Source: Candidatus Zixiibacteriota bacterium
GTDB lineage: Bacteria > Zixibacteria > MSB-5A5 > GN15 > FEB-12
Direction of reading: 5' to 3'
Assembly (NCBI GenBank): GCA_040752815.1
Contig: JBFMGC010000009.1
Span: 1 to 64,000 of the forward strand
Length of the DNA: 64,000 bases
Shown: piece by piece, positions 8,222 to 17,484 of the stretch
How positions within the stretch are numbered: position 1 is the stretch's first letter
Layout: every line of letters starts with the position of its first letter
Made by a program: the position numbers and the translations under genes
Notes under the pieces: generated by a model
The model's input: only the letters and a program-made list of their open reading frames with translations
What the model was told of the DNA's origin: nothing
Database searches by the model: none

Positions 8222-9264
8222 GCAGTGTGCAGTTCTTCGGTTTGGGGGTGAATGTCTTCGACCTGATCGATCTGACCATCCCGCCGCTGGCCATTTTCAT
8301 AACCGGCGCGCTCGTGGTGGCTGCGATGATCTGGTACTATTTCAAGCGTCGCCGCACCCGCACCGCGGCGGTGAAATTCTCCGACGTGCGCATCGTCTCC
8401 CGCGCTTCGCGGTCCCACCGGAGGCGCTACCGGGCGATTCTCCCAATTCTACGCATCGCTGCGGTCGCCCTGTTCTTCGTGGCGTTTGCCCGCCCGAGAT
8501 CCGGCACGGAAGTTAGAGAGGTCACTTCAAAAGGCGTGGACCTCATGCTGGCGCTCGACGTGTCGTCGTCGATGCAGGCCGAGGATTTCAAACCGCATAA
8601 CCGGCTGTATGTCGCGAAGGAGGAAATCAAGAAGTTCGTCTCCAAGCGGGTACATGATCGGATCGGCCTAGTGGTGTTCGCCCGTCATTCTTTTACCCAG
8701 TGTCCGCTGACGGTCGATTACGGGGTGGTGCTCAGATTTGTCGATGAGGTCGATTTCGGCGTGCTGGAAGACGGCACCGCGATCGGCATGGCGATTGCCA
8801 ATGCGGTCAATCGCCTTCGCGAATCGGACGCCAAGTCCAAAATCGTAATCCTGCTTACCGACGGAGAGAACAACGCCGGTGAGATCGATCCGATAACCGC
8901 CGCCGGACTGGCCTCGGCGTTTGATATCAAGATCTATACGATCGGCGCCGGGCGTCCGGGGAATGCGATGTTCCCGGTCGACGACCCGTTGTTCGGCAAG
9001 CGGTATGTCTACCAGCCGACCCGAATCAACGAGGAATCGCTGAAAGAAATCGCTGATGTCACCGGAGGGAAGTACTTCCGAGCCCGTTCGGAGAAGGAGC
9101 TTGAAGAGATCTACTCGCTGATTGATCAGATGGAGAAAACGGAGATAGAGGTTTCAGCGTCAATACAGTACCGCGAGCTGTTTCACTATTTCACGGCTGC
9201 CGGACTGATCCTTCTGGCGCTGGAGATTGTTCTGGCCAATAGCCTGTTTCGGAAGTTGCCTTAG
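8218..9264 (+). CDS. batA: BatA, VWA-domain membrane protein
   Basis: 348 residues, usual BatA length. Two N-terminal transmembrane helices (about 21-41 and 75-91), a VWA domain with an intact MIDAS motif D114-V-S116-S-S118 and LLTDGENN, and a last transmembrane helix near the C-terminus (~315-335). BatA and BatB sit in the cytoplasmic membrane; in Bacteroides the bat genes contribute to oxygen tolerance and in Leptospira to stress response, with no known enzymatic function. Overlaps the preceding gene by 4 nt. Confidence 0.9.
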   Translation: MSSVQFFGLGVNVFDLIDLTIPPLAIFITGALVVAAMIWYYFKRRRTRTAAVKFSDVRIVSRASRSHRRRYRAILPILRIAAVALFFVAFARPRSGTEVREVTSKGVDLMLALDVSSSMQAEDFKPHNRLYVAKEEIKKFVSKRVHDRIGLVVFARHSFTQCPLTVDYGVVLRFVDEVDFGVLEDGTAIGMAIANAVNRLRESDAKSKIVILLTDGENNAGEIDPITAAGLASAFDIKIYTIGAGRPGNAMFPVDDPLFGKRYVYQPTRINEESLKEIADVTGGKYFRARSEKELEEIYSLIDQMEKTEIEVSASIQYRELFHYFTAAGLILLALEIVLANSLFRKLP

Positions 9265-9288
9265 GATATCAATTCGGGAGTCTGAATA

Positions 9289-10308
9289 GTGCGTTTTGCC
9301 GAGCCGACATACTTTGCGCTGCTTTTAGGAGTCCTGTTGCTGGCGCTGTATGTCTTCTGGGCCATAGGCCGCAAGAAGAAGCTGCTGAACCTGTTTGGCG
9401 ACCTGCCGTTGCTACTGAAAAACGCGCCCTGTATTTCGTTCGCTCGTCAGCGCACTAAAGCGGTGTTAGTACTACTCGGGCTGGCTTTGGTCTGTGTCGC
9501 CCTGGCCCGGCTTCAGTTCGGCACTCATCTTGAGAAACTGGAGCGGGAGGGGATCGATATAATCGTCGCCATGGACTTGTCCAATTCGATGCTGGCCCGG
9601 GATATGAAACCGAACCGGCTCGAAAAGGCGAAGCAGGAGCTGCGCAGCATTATCGACCGCCTCAAAGGCGACCGGATCGGGCTTGTGGCGTTTGCCGGCG
9701 AGGCGTTTGTCCAGTGCCCGCTCACGCTCGACTACGCCGCCGCGAGGATGCTGCTCTCGGTGATGGATCAGAATACGGTCTCGGTGCAGGGGACATCGCT
9801 CGAATCCGCAATCATCGCCGCCCAGAAGGCCTTCACCCAGCATGAGAAGAAACACAAAGTGCTTCTGCTTCTCACGGATGGCGAAGACCACGGTGGAAGT
9901 GCTGTCGAGGCGGCCGCCAATGCCCGCAAAGATGGTATAAGAATCTATACGGTCGGGATCGGCAGCCCGGCGGGCGAACCTATACCGGTAGTTGACCGTA
10001 AAGGTGACCAGGTTGGGTTTAAGAAGGACAAGTCCGGCGAGGTTATAGTCTCGCAACTTGATGAGGAGACTCTGCAAAAAATCGCCCTTGAGACCGGCGG
10101 CAAGTACTACCACGCCACAGCGGGTGAGCTGGAACTGGACAAGATTTTCGACGAGATCGCAACCATGGAGAAGAAGGAACTCGAAGGCACTCTGGTAACG
10201 CGGTACGACGATCGTTACCAATGGCCCCTGTTGCTGGCAATCATCCTCGTGACTGCAGAGTTCTTTGTCTCGGAGAGAAAGAAGCCGGCGGAGGTAACGA
10301 ATGTGTAA
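9289..10308 (+). CDS. batB: BatB, VWA-domain membrane protein
   Basis: 339 residues from GTG 9289. Same architecture as BatA: N-terminal helices (6-26, 57-75), VWA domain with MIDAS D96-L-S98-N-S100 and LLTDGEDHGG, C-terminal helix (WPLLLAIILVTAEFFV). The 24-nt gap after batA and the 8-nt overlap with batC fit a single operon. BatA and BatB are paralogues; the position second in the pair and the MxxLARDMKPNRL motif after the MIDAS fit BatB. Confidence 0.9.
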   Translation: MRFAEPTYFALLLGVLLLALYVFWAIGRKKKLLNLFGDLPLLLKNAPCISFARQRTKAVLVLLGLALVCVALARLQFGTHLEKLEREGIDIIVAMDLSNSMLARDMKPNRLEKAKQELRSIIDRLKGDRIGLVAFAGEAFVQCPLTLDYAAARMLLSVMDQNTVSVQGTSLESAIIAAQKAFTQHEKKHKVLLLLTDGEDHGGSAVEAAANARKDGIRIYTVGIGSPAGEPIPVVDRKGDQVGFKKDKSGEVIVSQLDEETLQKIALETGGKYYHATAGELELDKIFDEIATMEKKELEGTLVTRYDDRYQWPLLLAIILVTAEFFVSERKKPAEVTNV

Positions 10309-11020
10309 ACGCGCCTTTACGCTCGCCACTGCGGCGACAGTGCTGGCATTCTCAACCGTATTCGCCGCCAGTGTCGAGACGCTGGTCAAGGAAGGCAACA
10401 TGGCTTTCCGGGCACAGAAGTTCAACGAGGCTCTGGAGCGCTACCAAATGGCCGAGACCGAGCGTCCGGAGTCCCCCGAACTGGACTACAATATCGCCGG
10501 AGTGCTCTATCAACAGGGTAAGTACGAGGAGACTGTTGGGCGGTACAACGGGGCCTTGAACAGCCAGGATGCATCGATCCACCCGAAAACCAACTACAAT
10601 CTCGGCAATACCTACTACCGCATGGGTGACTATCCCAACGCGATCACTCACTATCAAAAAGCGCTGGAGGCTGATCCGACCGATCTCGATGCAAAGTTTA
10701 ATTTGGAACTCGCGCGCAAAATGCTTAAAGAGCAATTGAAGCCTGAGCAGCAGGAAAACCAGCAGCAGCAACAAAAGCAGCAACAGGATCAACAGCAACA
10801 GCGGCAACAACAAAATCAGCAGGAGCAGGAGCAACAAGATCAGCAGCAGCAACAGCAACAGGAACAGCAGCAACAACCGCAACAGACAGAACAGCAGAAG
10901 CCGATATCGAAGGAAGACGCGGAGCGAATCCTGAATGCTCTCAGGGACGATGAACAGGATCAACAGAAGAAGGTCCGTCGCCAAATCAGCGGAGGAGATT
11001 ACAGCGGCAATGACTGGTAG
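10301..11020 (+). CDS. batC: BatC, TPR protein with a glutamine-rich segment
   Basis: 239 residues. Signal peptide (1-23, ending FAA), then three TPR repeats (KEGNMAFRAQKFNEALERY; YNIAGVLYQQGKYEETVGRY; YNLGNTYYRMGDYPNAITHYQKALEADP). Residues ~147-200 are almost only Gln with some Glu, Asp and Lys, encoded by mixed CAG/CAA codons, then a short charged tail. TPR plus a Q/E-rich low-complexity tail is normal for BatC. It is presumably periplasmic and binds BatA/BatB/BatD. Confidence 0.88.
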   Translation: MCKRAFTLATAATVLAFSTVFAASVETLVKEGNMAFRAQKFNEALERYQMAETERPESPELDYNIAGVLYQQGKYEETVGRYNGALNSQDASIHPKTNYNLGNTYYRMGDYPNAITHYQKALEADPTDLDAKFNLELARKMLKEQLKPEQQENQQQQQKQQQDQQQQRQQQNQQEQEQQDQQQQQQQEQQQQPQQTEQQKPISKEDAERILNALRDDEQDQQKKVRRQISGGDYSGNDW

Positions 11021-12830
11021 GCGCGGTTACATAGTGGTGATCGCCGCAGTATTAGCGATTGCTCTGTATTCCGGGCGGGACATCCTGGCGCAGCCGCCGC
11101 AACTGGAAGTGAGTGTCACGCTCAGCCAGGACACGATCGGCATGGACGAACAGGCGGTGCTCGAGGTCGAGGTCACCGGCGCCACCCAGGATTTGCCCGA
11201 GCCGAACCTGCCGACATTGCCGATGTTTGAGGTATACTCGCAGGGGCGCTCAACCAATATCTCTATTGTCAATGGCCGGGTGGAAGCATCCGTGACCAAT
11301 CGCTACCTGCTCGTGCCTGTTCGCGCCGGCAGCTATCCTATCGAGAATATCGCAGTGGTTTACCAGAACCGGCGGTTTGTGGGCAATGCGGTCACCCTGA
11401 CGGTGTTATCCCGCGGTTCCTCCGCGCCGCCCCAGTTAGAGCAGCGGGCGATGGACGCCGATGGCGCCAGCAAGGACTTCTTCCTCGAGGCCTCGGTGGA
11501 TAACCCGAGGCCGTACGTCAACCAGCAGACCACGCTCACGCTGAAGTTTTTCATTGCCGTGCAGTACTATGGGTCTCCGGAGTTGGTTGAGCCAACCACC
11601 ACCGGTTTCTGGACGGAGCTTCTGGGAACGAAAGGGCCATACCAACAGCGGGTCAATAACCGTACGTATCGCGTCATCGAGAGAAAGTACGCTCTCTTCC
11701 CAACAGCGACCGGCGAGCAGACTATCGGCCGCGCCACCATATCCGTCACCGTGCCGGCCCGCCAGAGAACGCGCCGCCCCGACCCGTTTGACATCTTCGG
11801 GATGCTCGGGAGCGGGGAAGAGGTGCAGATTTCGTCGCGCCCGCTTACAGTCAATGTCCGCGCGCTGCCCGAAGCTGGTCGCCCGGGCGATTTTACCGGC
11901 ACAATCGGCCGCTTCACTTTTAAGGCGACTCCAGCCAAGCGCGAGGTCGAGGTGAACCAGCCGGTATCAGTCAATCTGACAATCACGGGAGTGGGCAATA
12001 TCAAGTCGGTGGCGGAACCGGTTATCCCGGAACTGACCGATTTCCGCGTCTACAAAGCGTCCAGCAATGAGTCCGTCTCCAAGCTCGATGATCGCATCGG
12101 CGGTACCAAGGTCTTTGAGGAGGTATTCATTCCCAAGCGGCCCGGCCTGTTGGAAATACCATCGCTCACGTTCAGTTTCTTTGATCCCGAGGCGGAGCGC
12201 TACCGAATCGTCAAGACCGATCCAATCGCTTTGCAAGTCAGCCGCGGTGAGGGATATGCCGCGACCCCCGATCTCCCGTACACCGGTCCTGATATCAAAA
12301 TCGGCGCCGAGGCGAGGGATATCCGCTATATCAAGACCCAGCCGGGTGATCTCGGTAAACCACGTGAACTGCTGCTCACCTCGCCGCTCTATCTGGCTGT
12401 CAACGCCGTACCCGTGCTGGCACTGATAGCGACAGTCATCATGCGGCGGCGCCGCGAAAAGCTTTCTGGCGATATAGGCTACGCCCGATCGCGAAGGGCA
12501 TCGAAAGAGGCGCGCCGCCGTCTTGGCCAGGCGCGGAGTCTGGCGTCAGTCTCCACGTCGGAGAAGTTCTTTGCCGAGTGCAGCGCCGCGCTGCTTTCTT
12601 TCATAGGCGATAAGCTGAATGTCTCTCCCCACGGCTTGACCGGTGATCGCATCAGCGATCTTCTCAGAGATCGTTCCGCCGACGAACAGCTTATCAGAGA
12701 TATCCTGGCTTTTCTCGATCAATGCGGTTTCGCCCGCTACGCCCCGTCGACAGTAAGCCAACCCGATATTGACCAGGCGCTCGCCGATGCCGAAAACTTG
12801 ATGGTCCGTTTGGAGGAGGTGCGGTTTTGA
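11010..12830 (+). CDS. batD: BatD, large multi-domain membrane protein
   Basis: 606 residues from ATG 11010, which overlaps the batC stop; GGAGGAG lies 12 nt upstream. An earlier in-frame ATG (10935) lies inside batC. Signal peptide ends ILA with cleavage predicted before Gln28. Three beta-sandwich-like domains follow (about 30-140, 155-290, 305-425; e.g. LEVSVTLSQDTIGMDEQAVLEVEV, FTFKATPAKREVEVNQPVSVNLTI), then a transmembrane helix (LYLAVNAVPVLALIATVIM, ~463-481) and a cytoplasmic helical domain. This is the standard BatD plan and length. Confidence 0.9.
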   Translation: MTGRRGYIVVIAAVLAIALYSGRDILAQPPQLEVSVTLSQDTIGMDEQAVLEVEVTGATQDLPEPNLPTLPMFEVYSQGRSTNISIVNGRVEASVTNRYLLVPVRAGSYPIENIAVVYQNRRFVGNAVTLTVLSRGSSAPPQLEQRAMDADGASKDFFLEASVDNPRPYVNQQTTLTLKFFIAVQYYGSPELVEPTTTGFWTELLGTKGPYQQRVNNRTYRVIERKYALFPTATGEQTIGRATISVTVPARQRTRRPDPFDIFGMLGSGEEVQISSRPLTVNVRALPEAGRPGDFTGTIGRFTFKATPAKREVEVNQPVSVNLTITGVGNIKSVAEPVIPELTDFRVYKASSNESVSKLDDRIGGTKVFEEVFIPKRPGLLEIPSLTFSFFDPEAERYRIVKTDPIALQVSRGEGYAATPDLPYTGPDIKIGAEARDIRYIKTQPGDLGKPRELLLTSPLYLAVNAVPVLALIATVIMRRRREKLSGDIGYARSRRASKEARRRLGQARSLASVSTSEKFFAECSAALLSFIGDKLNVSPHGLTGDRISDLLRDRSADEQLIRDILAFLDQCGFARYAPSTVSQPDIDQALADAENLMVRLEEVRF

Positions 12831-13582
12831 GTCGCATCGGGTTGTGTTTTTCGGTCGGTTTGCTGCTGTTGCCCGTACTGAATGGGCAAGCGTCGCCGCT
12901 GGACGATTTTGATCTTGCTAACAAGTACTATGAGCAAAAGAACTATGACAGCGCCAGGGCCGTCTACGAAAGCCTCGTGCATCAGGGCATGGAGTCATCG
13001 GCCCTTTACTTCAATCTCGGAAACTCCTACTTCCGGTCGGGAGATCTTGGCCACGCGGTGCTTTACTATTTGCGGGCGCAGCGGCTCGATCCGAACGATC
13101 CTGATATCGCGGCCAACCTGGAATTCGCTCGACGGTTTACCTCGGTGCAGATGGAGGGGGTCGAGCTCAATCCGGTGAGTTCGCTGTTTGAGTCGATTGT
13201 CGCGCCGTATCACTTGTCCGCACTGGCGTGGGTTTCCTGCTGCTGTTTCATCCTTCTATTTGTGTTCCTGATTGCCCGCTTCGGATTCGCCCTGCGCGGC
13301 GGACTGGTTCGGGCAGGCACGTGGGTGGCGTTGTTGCTTCTGATTTCATCCTCCCTGCTTACCACCGTCAAGTATCATCATGATTATTTGACCCGCCGGG
13401 CGGTCATAATCGCCGAAGAGAGCATTGTCCATACCGGGCCGTCGGAGCTGTCCGAAAAAGAGCTCGACGCCGCCCCCGGGCTGGTGGTCGAAATCCTGGC
13501 CGAGTCGGGCGACTTCTACAACGTCTTGTTTGAAAACAAGCGACGGGGCTGGATTCAGCGGAGTCTGGTGGCCGTTGTCTGA
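12827..13582 (+). CDS. batE: BatE, TPR and SH3-like membrane protein
   Basis: 251 residues from TTG 12827, which overlaps the batD stop and follows GGAGGAGG at good spacing. Signal peptide, TPRs (DLANKYYEQKNYDSARAVYESL; ALYFNLGNSYFRSGDLGHAVLYYLRAQRLDP), two transmembrane helices (~129-150 and 163-180), and a C-terminal SH3-like domain (VVEILAESGDFYNVLFENKRRGWIQRSLV). This is the canonical BatE arrangement and closes the bat operon. Confidence 0.88.
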   Translation: MSRIGLCFSVGLLLLPVLNGQASPLDDFDLANKYYEQKNYDSARAVYESLVHQGMESSALYFNLGNSYFRSGDLGHAVLYYLRAQRLDPNDPDIAANLEFARRFTSVQMEGVELNPVSSLFESIVAPYHLSALAWVSCCCFILLFVFLIARFGFALRGGLVRAGTWVALLLLISSSLLTTVKYHHDYLTRRAVIIAEESIVHTGPSELSEKELDAAPGLVVEILAESGDFYNVLFENKRRGWIQRSLVAVV

Positions 13583-13615
13583 TTGTGCCGACCCCTTCGC
13601 CCCTGCCTTATTAGA

Positions 13616-13644
13616 TTGACACTCTCCGAGGGCGAGTCTATCTT
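13616..13644 (+). promoter_or_regulatory. Predicted promoter of the flippase-like gene
   Basis: TTGACA (13616-13621), 17-nt spacer, TATCTT (13639-13644). The start point would be ~13651, giving a leader of only about 5 nt to TTG 13656 or ~29 nt to ATG 13680. It marks the end of the bat operon. Confidence 0.5.
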
Positions 13645-13655
13645 GGCGGCTTGTT

Positions 13656-14729
13656 TTGAACCGGACAATTGAACCGTATATGGCCGCATTCTGGAAGAAA
13701 AAGAAGTTCTGGGGCTCTTTGATAGGTTTAGTGCTCCTGGCCTACTGTGTCAAGGACATCAGGGCCTCGGAGCTGCAGCTTTTGCTGCAGCGCGCAAATT
13801 TGTATTACCTAATCGCCGCGGTCGCTTCCGGGGCGCTGTTCATTGTCCTCAAAGCGGTACGGTGGCGGATGGTGATTGCGCAACAGAAGCAGATCACTCT
13901 GCCTCGGGCTATCACCCTGTATTCGGTCGGCCAGGTGCTGGGAATGGTCATGCCGGCGCTGACCGGGCAGGTGGGACGGGTAGTTTGGTTTGCCCGCAAG
14001 GAGGGACTGCGCAAGACCTACGTCTTCTCCACCCTGGTGCTCGAGATTCTTTTTGATTCAATCAGCCTGATCGTTTTCATGTTTTTGACATCGCTGGCGT
14101 TTGCCTTTCCCAGCCGGTACCGGTACTTGAGCTTCGTGGTGGCCGGAATAACGGCCGGTGCGGTGGCGCTGCTTTACATCATCCTGCACATGCAGGAGCG
14201 GCTCGAAGAGATCGCCCGCTGTCGATTCCGCGACCGCTGGCCCGGCTTCTACATCACCTGCAAGAAATTCATCCGTTCGTTCACCAAGGGAATCGAGCTG
14301 CTGCGTTCGAGCCAGGGCACGCTGGGCACTCTCGCTCTCTCGCTGGCATCATGGGCAGCCCACATGTTGGTGGTCTGGTTCCTCATCAGGTGTTTCGGCC
14401 TGCCTTTGCCGTTTGCCGCCGCGGCGGTTATCATGATCGTCAATACAATCGTCCTCATGGTCCCGATCAGCCCCGGCAATGCCGGTACGTTTGAAGTAGC
14501 CGTGTCAACGTCGCTGGCCGCCTTCTCGGTCGGTCGTTCGGATGCCGTTCTGTTTGCGCTCGCACTCCATATCGTTGACCTCCTGCCTGTTTTCATTTTC
14601 GGCTACTTCTTTATGCACACCGAGAAACTGACCCTTGAGGAACTCAAGGCGGTCCAGGCAGAGGAAGACCTGATTATCGACCGCATCGACGAAGAGGGCA
14701 CCTTCATCGAAGAGAAGGAACGGGTGTGA
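13656..14729 (+). CDS. Lysylphosphatidylglycerol-synthase-type (UPF0104) flippase-like membrane protein
   Basis: 357 residues with about eight transmembrane helices and the family pattern (KAVRWRMVIAQQKQITLPRAITLYSVGQVLGMVMPALTGQVGRVVWF and, later, MVPISPGNAGTFEVAVS). These proteins share the membrane domain of MprF and are thought to move lipids or lipid-linked precursors between leaflets; the substrate is unknown here. TTG 13656 and ATG 13680 are both possible starts. The gene overlaps corA (GTGTGA). Confidence 0.82.
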   Translation: MNRTIEPYMAAFWKKKKFWGSLIGLVLLAYCVKDIRASELQLLLQRANLYYLIAAVASGALFIVLKAVRWRMVIAQQKQITLPRAITLYSVGQVLGMVMPALTGQVGRVVWFARKEGLRKTYVFSTLVLEILFDSISLIVFMFLTSLAFAFPSRYRYLSFVVAGITAGAVALLYIILHMQERLEEIARCRFRDRWPGFYITCKKFIRSFTKGIELLRSSQGTLGTLALSLASWAAHMLVVWFLIRCFGLPLPFAAAAVIMIVNTIVLMVPISPGNAGTFEVAVSTSLAAFSVGRSDAVLFALALHIVDLLPVFIFGYFFMHTEKLTLEELKAVQAEEDLIIDRIDEEGTFIEEKERV

Positions 14730-15691
14730 TCAAGTCATTCTATTATCTGCCCGATGAAGGCGTCAAAGTCATTGACGGCATCGCTGATTTCGACACGCTT
14801 TGCGCCGATGAGCGTTCGTTCCTCTGGGTGGATATGTGCAAGCCGACCGACGAGGAATCGTTTGTCCTCACCCATGATTTCAAGTTCCACCCGCTGGCAA
14901 TCGAGGACGTCATCTCGGAGCGGTCCAATACCAAGATCGATGACTACGGCCGCTACCTGTTCGTGGTTTTCAACATTGTCGACTTTGTCGGACGTGAAGA
15001 AGGTTTGAACATCAGCGAGCTGGACCTGTTTTTGACCCGACGGGCGATTGTTACGGTCCATTACGATGAGCACCGGATCTTCGATTACCTGTATTCGCGC
15101 GTGGCCAAGGGCGACCGTCTGGCCATGGGGACGGACTACATATTCCATGCTGTGATCGATGCCGTGGTGGACAACTACAACGTCACCATGGACATTTTCG
15201 AGTACGAGATCGACCAGATCGAGGAGGAGGTGTTGGGCAGTTTCGACGAGGACACGCTTAAGTCGATGTTCGCCCTCGGTCGGGACATTGTGCAATTGAA
15301 GCGGATCGTGCGGCCGCAACGCGAGGTTATCAGCCAACTGTCCAAGAAACACTTCGAGCTAGTGTCCGATAATCTGGCTGCATACTTCTCCGATATTAAC
15401 GATCACCTGATTCGAGTCAACGAACTGGCCGACGCCTATCGCGAAATCGTCAACTCCTCACTGGTGGTGTTCTACTCGTCGGTTTCGACCAAGACCAACG
15501 ATATTATCAAGGTGCTCACGCTGCTGACAGCTATATTCATTCCGCCGACGTTTTTGGTGGGACTCTGGGGCATGAATTTCCGCTACATGCCGGAGTTGGA
15601 TACACCGTGGGGGTACCCGCTTGCACTGGGCGTGCTCGTTGTCGTTATGGTGGTTATGATCCTGTTTTTTCGCCGGAAGAGGTGGCTTTAA
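14726..15691 (+). CDS. corA: CorA-type magnesium/divalent cation channel
   Basis: 321 residues from GTG 14726. Long cytoplasmic N-terminal domain with the acidic and helical pattern of CorA, then two C-terminal transmembrane helices. The selectivity motif GMN is at residues 282-284 (LWGMNFRYMPELDTPWGYPL), followed by the second helix and a basic tail FFRRKRWL. Forms a pentameric Mg2+ channel in the cytoplasmic membrane. Coupled by overlap to the flippase-like gene. Confidence 0.95.
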   Translation: MIKSFYYLPDEGVKVIDGIADFDTLCADERSFLWVDMCKPTDEESFVLTHDFKFHPLAIEDVISERSNTKIDDYGRYLFVVFNIVDFVGREEGLNISELDLFLTRRAIVTVHYDEHRIFDYLYSRVAKGDRLAMGTDYIFHAVIDAVVDNYNVTMDIFEYEIDQIEEEVLGSFDEDTLKSMFALGRDIVQLKRIVRPQREVISQLSKKHFELVSDNLAAYFSDINDHLIRVNELADAYREIVNSSLVVFYSSVSTKTNDIIKVLTLLTAIFIPPTFLVGLWGMNFRYMPELDTPWGYPLALGVLVVVMVVMILFFRRKRWL

Positions 15692-15825
15692 TCGGCGACG
15701 GGAGATACCGGATCGGAAATGTGACACCGATGTGTTGCCGCTGCACGTAGAGTTGTGTCAGAGTGAAACAAATAGCCTGGTTCGGTGTTTGGTGAGGTTA
15801 ACGTGAGCTGGTTAGGAAAGACTCA

Positions 15826-17484
15826 ATGACATTGAAGACTGCGGCCCAAACCTCGCCCATGGTCATCCCTCTGGTTGCTCCCGACAAACTCGGCTATTCA
15901 AAGCTTTATCTCGACTTCCTGGCCGGGAAAGCGCCCGCGCGCGGACTTTATCCTGCTGAGTCCTCGGCTGCGGTCGCAGAGTTGCTTGAGCGCACCCAGT
16001 TCGAGAGGGCGCGACTCATCGACATTCTCAAGCGGCAGAACCAGTCGTACGGCGCATCATCAATTACGCTTCAGAACATAGAAAAGCTGCGCGACAAACG
16101 CTCGGTCTGCGTGTTTGCGGGACAGCAGGCCGGGCTTTTTGGCGGTCCGCTGTTCACGATCATCAAAGCGTTGGCGGCCGTAAAACTTGCTCGTCTGACC
16201 GAGGAGCGTCTGGGGCGCCCCGTGGTGCCTGTCTTCTGGATGGCCGGCGACGACCACGACTTCGCCGAGATAAATCACGCCTTTGTTCTTTCACGCCAGG
16301 GCGAAATCGCCCGCGTGGCCTACGAAACTCCTCCCACTACAGAACTGCCCGCGTCGGAAATCGTCCTGGAAAACTCGACCGAACTGGAGCGAGTTCTTAC
16401 TGAACTTGGCGAACATCTGGGCCAGACTGATTTCACTCCTGCCCTGACCGAGCGGTTGCGCAGAGCGTATACGCATGGTGAAACGGTCGTTGGTGCGTTC
16501 GCCAAACTCATGTCAGCCCTGACCGGTGAACTCGGTCTCGTGTTCTTCAATCCGGGCGACCCGGCGGTGAAGCTGTTAGCACGACCGTTGTTTGAATCGC
16601 TGCTGCGGCAGCAGGATGCCATACGGGAGACATTGACGGCGACTAACAATCGGCTGCGGCAAAACGGATACCACCTGCAGGTTGAGAAGAAGGATAACGC
16701 CACGCACCTGTTCTGCAAGCTGGGCGGACGGACGCCTATCATTCGCGAGGGTGAGGGATACTCAGTCGGAAGTCGATTTCTCAATGACGGTGAACTCGCA
16801 AGACTGCTCGCCGATCACCCTGATTTGTTCTCGCCCGATGTGCTGACCCGCCCGCTATTGCAGGCGTGGCTGTTTCCGGTGGCGGCCCAGATCGGAGGGC
16901 CGTCAGAGATCGCATACTTCGCCCAGTTAAACGGCTTATTCGCTCTGATCGACCGACCGGCGCCGTACTACACCGCGCGCCCGACCCTGACAATAGTCGA
17001 CCGCCGCTCCGAGCAATTGATCCGCGAGATGGGCATTGCGTTTGAAGACCTGCTGGGCGATATCGAACAGGTGGTCAATCGCGTGCTCGGCCAAACGTTT
17101 CCGGCTGACTTGCAAGCCGACTATGCATCGCTTCGGAAGGCGGTCGAGGACCGGTTTCGCCAGTTTTCACATGAGGCGCTTGGTTTTGATCCCGGTCTGA
17201 GAGAAACCGCCGAACAGGTGCGCGGCAAGATCGACTTCCTGCTGAACGGTTTCGAAGCCAAGCTGTTCGCCGCCCATAAGAAAAAAAGCCAGCAGATGCG
17301 CGAGCGGATTTATCGAATCGCCCACACGCTTTACCCACGCCACGGGCTGCAAGAGCGCACGCTAAACATCAACTATTTCCTTTCCCGGTACGGGCTCGGG
17401 CTGATTCCGTATCTGTACGAGCAGATGAAGGTCGATGAGCCGGCCCACCAGCTTGTTTCACTTGGGGAGTACGAGCCCAGATGA
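15826..17484 (+). CDS. bshC: BshC, bacillithiol synthase (putative cysteine-adding enzyme)
   Basis: 552 residues, usual BshC length. Rossmann-type nucleotide region early (SVCVFAGQQAGLFGGPLFTIIKALAAVKLA; WMAGDDHDFAEINHAF) and a C-terminal coiled coil (~450-490). BshC performs the last step of bacillithiol synthesis, joining Cys to GlcN-malate. AGGAAAG precedes the ATG. The stop overlaps bshA (ATGA), and bshB1 follows, so all three steps are in one operon. Confidence 0.95.
   Translation: MTLKTAAQTSPMVIPLVAPDKLGYSKLYLDFLAGKAPARGLYPAESSAAVAELLERTQFERARLIDILKRQNQSYGASSITLQNIEKLRDKRSVCVFAGQQAGLFGGPLFTIIKALAAVKLARLTEERLGRPVVPVFWMAGDDHDFAEINHAFVLSRQGEIARVAYETPPTTELPASEIVLENSTELERVLTELGEHLGQTDFTPALTERLRRAYTHGETVVGAFAKLMSALTGELGLVFFNPGDPAVKLLARPLFESLLRQQDAIRETLTATNNRLRQNGYHLQVEKKDNATHLFCKLGGRTPIIREGEGYSVGSRFLNDGELARLLADHPDLFSPDVLTRPLLQAWLFPVAAQIGGPSEIAYFAQLNGLFALIDRPAPYYTARPTLTIVDRRSEQLIREMGIAFEDLLGDIEQVVNRVLGQTFPADLQADYASLRKAVEDRFRQFSHEALGFDPGLRETAEQVRGKIDFLLNGFEAKLFAAHKKKSQQMRERIYRIAHTLYPRHGLQERTLNINYFLSRYGLGLIPYLYEQMKVDEPAHQLVSLGEYEPR

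Noticed and set aside
10741..10905. Possible repeat-expansion artefact or CRISPR-like repeat
   Set aside because: CAG/CAA are irregularly mixed, the reading frame is kept, and Q-rich tails are normal in BatC. No CRISPR repeat-spacer pattern is present anywhere in the window.
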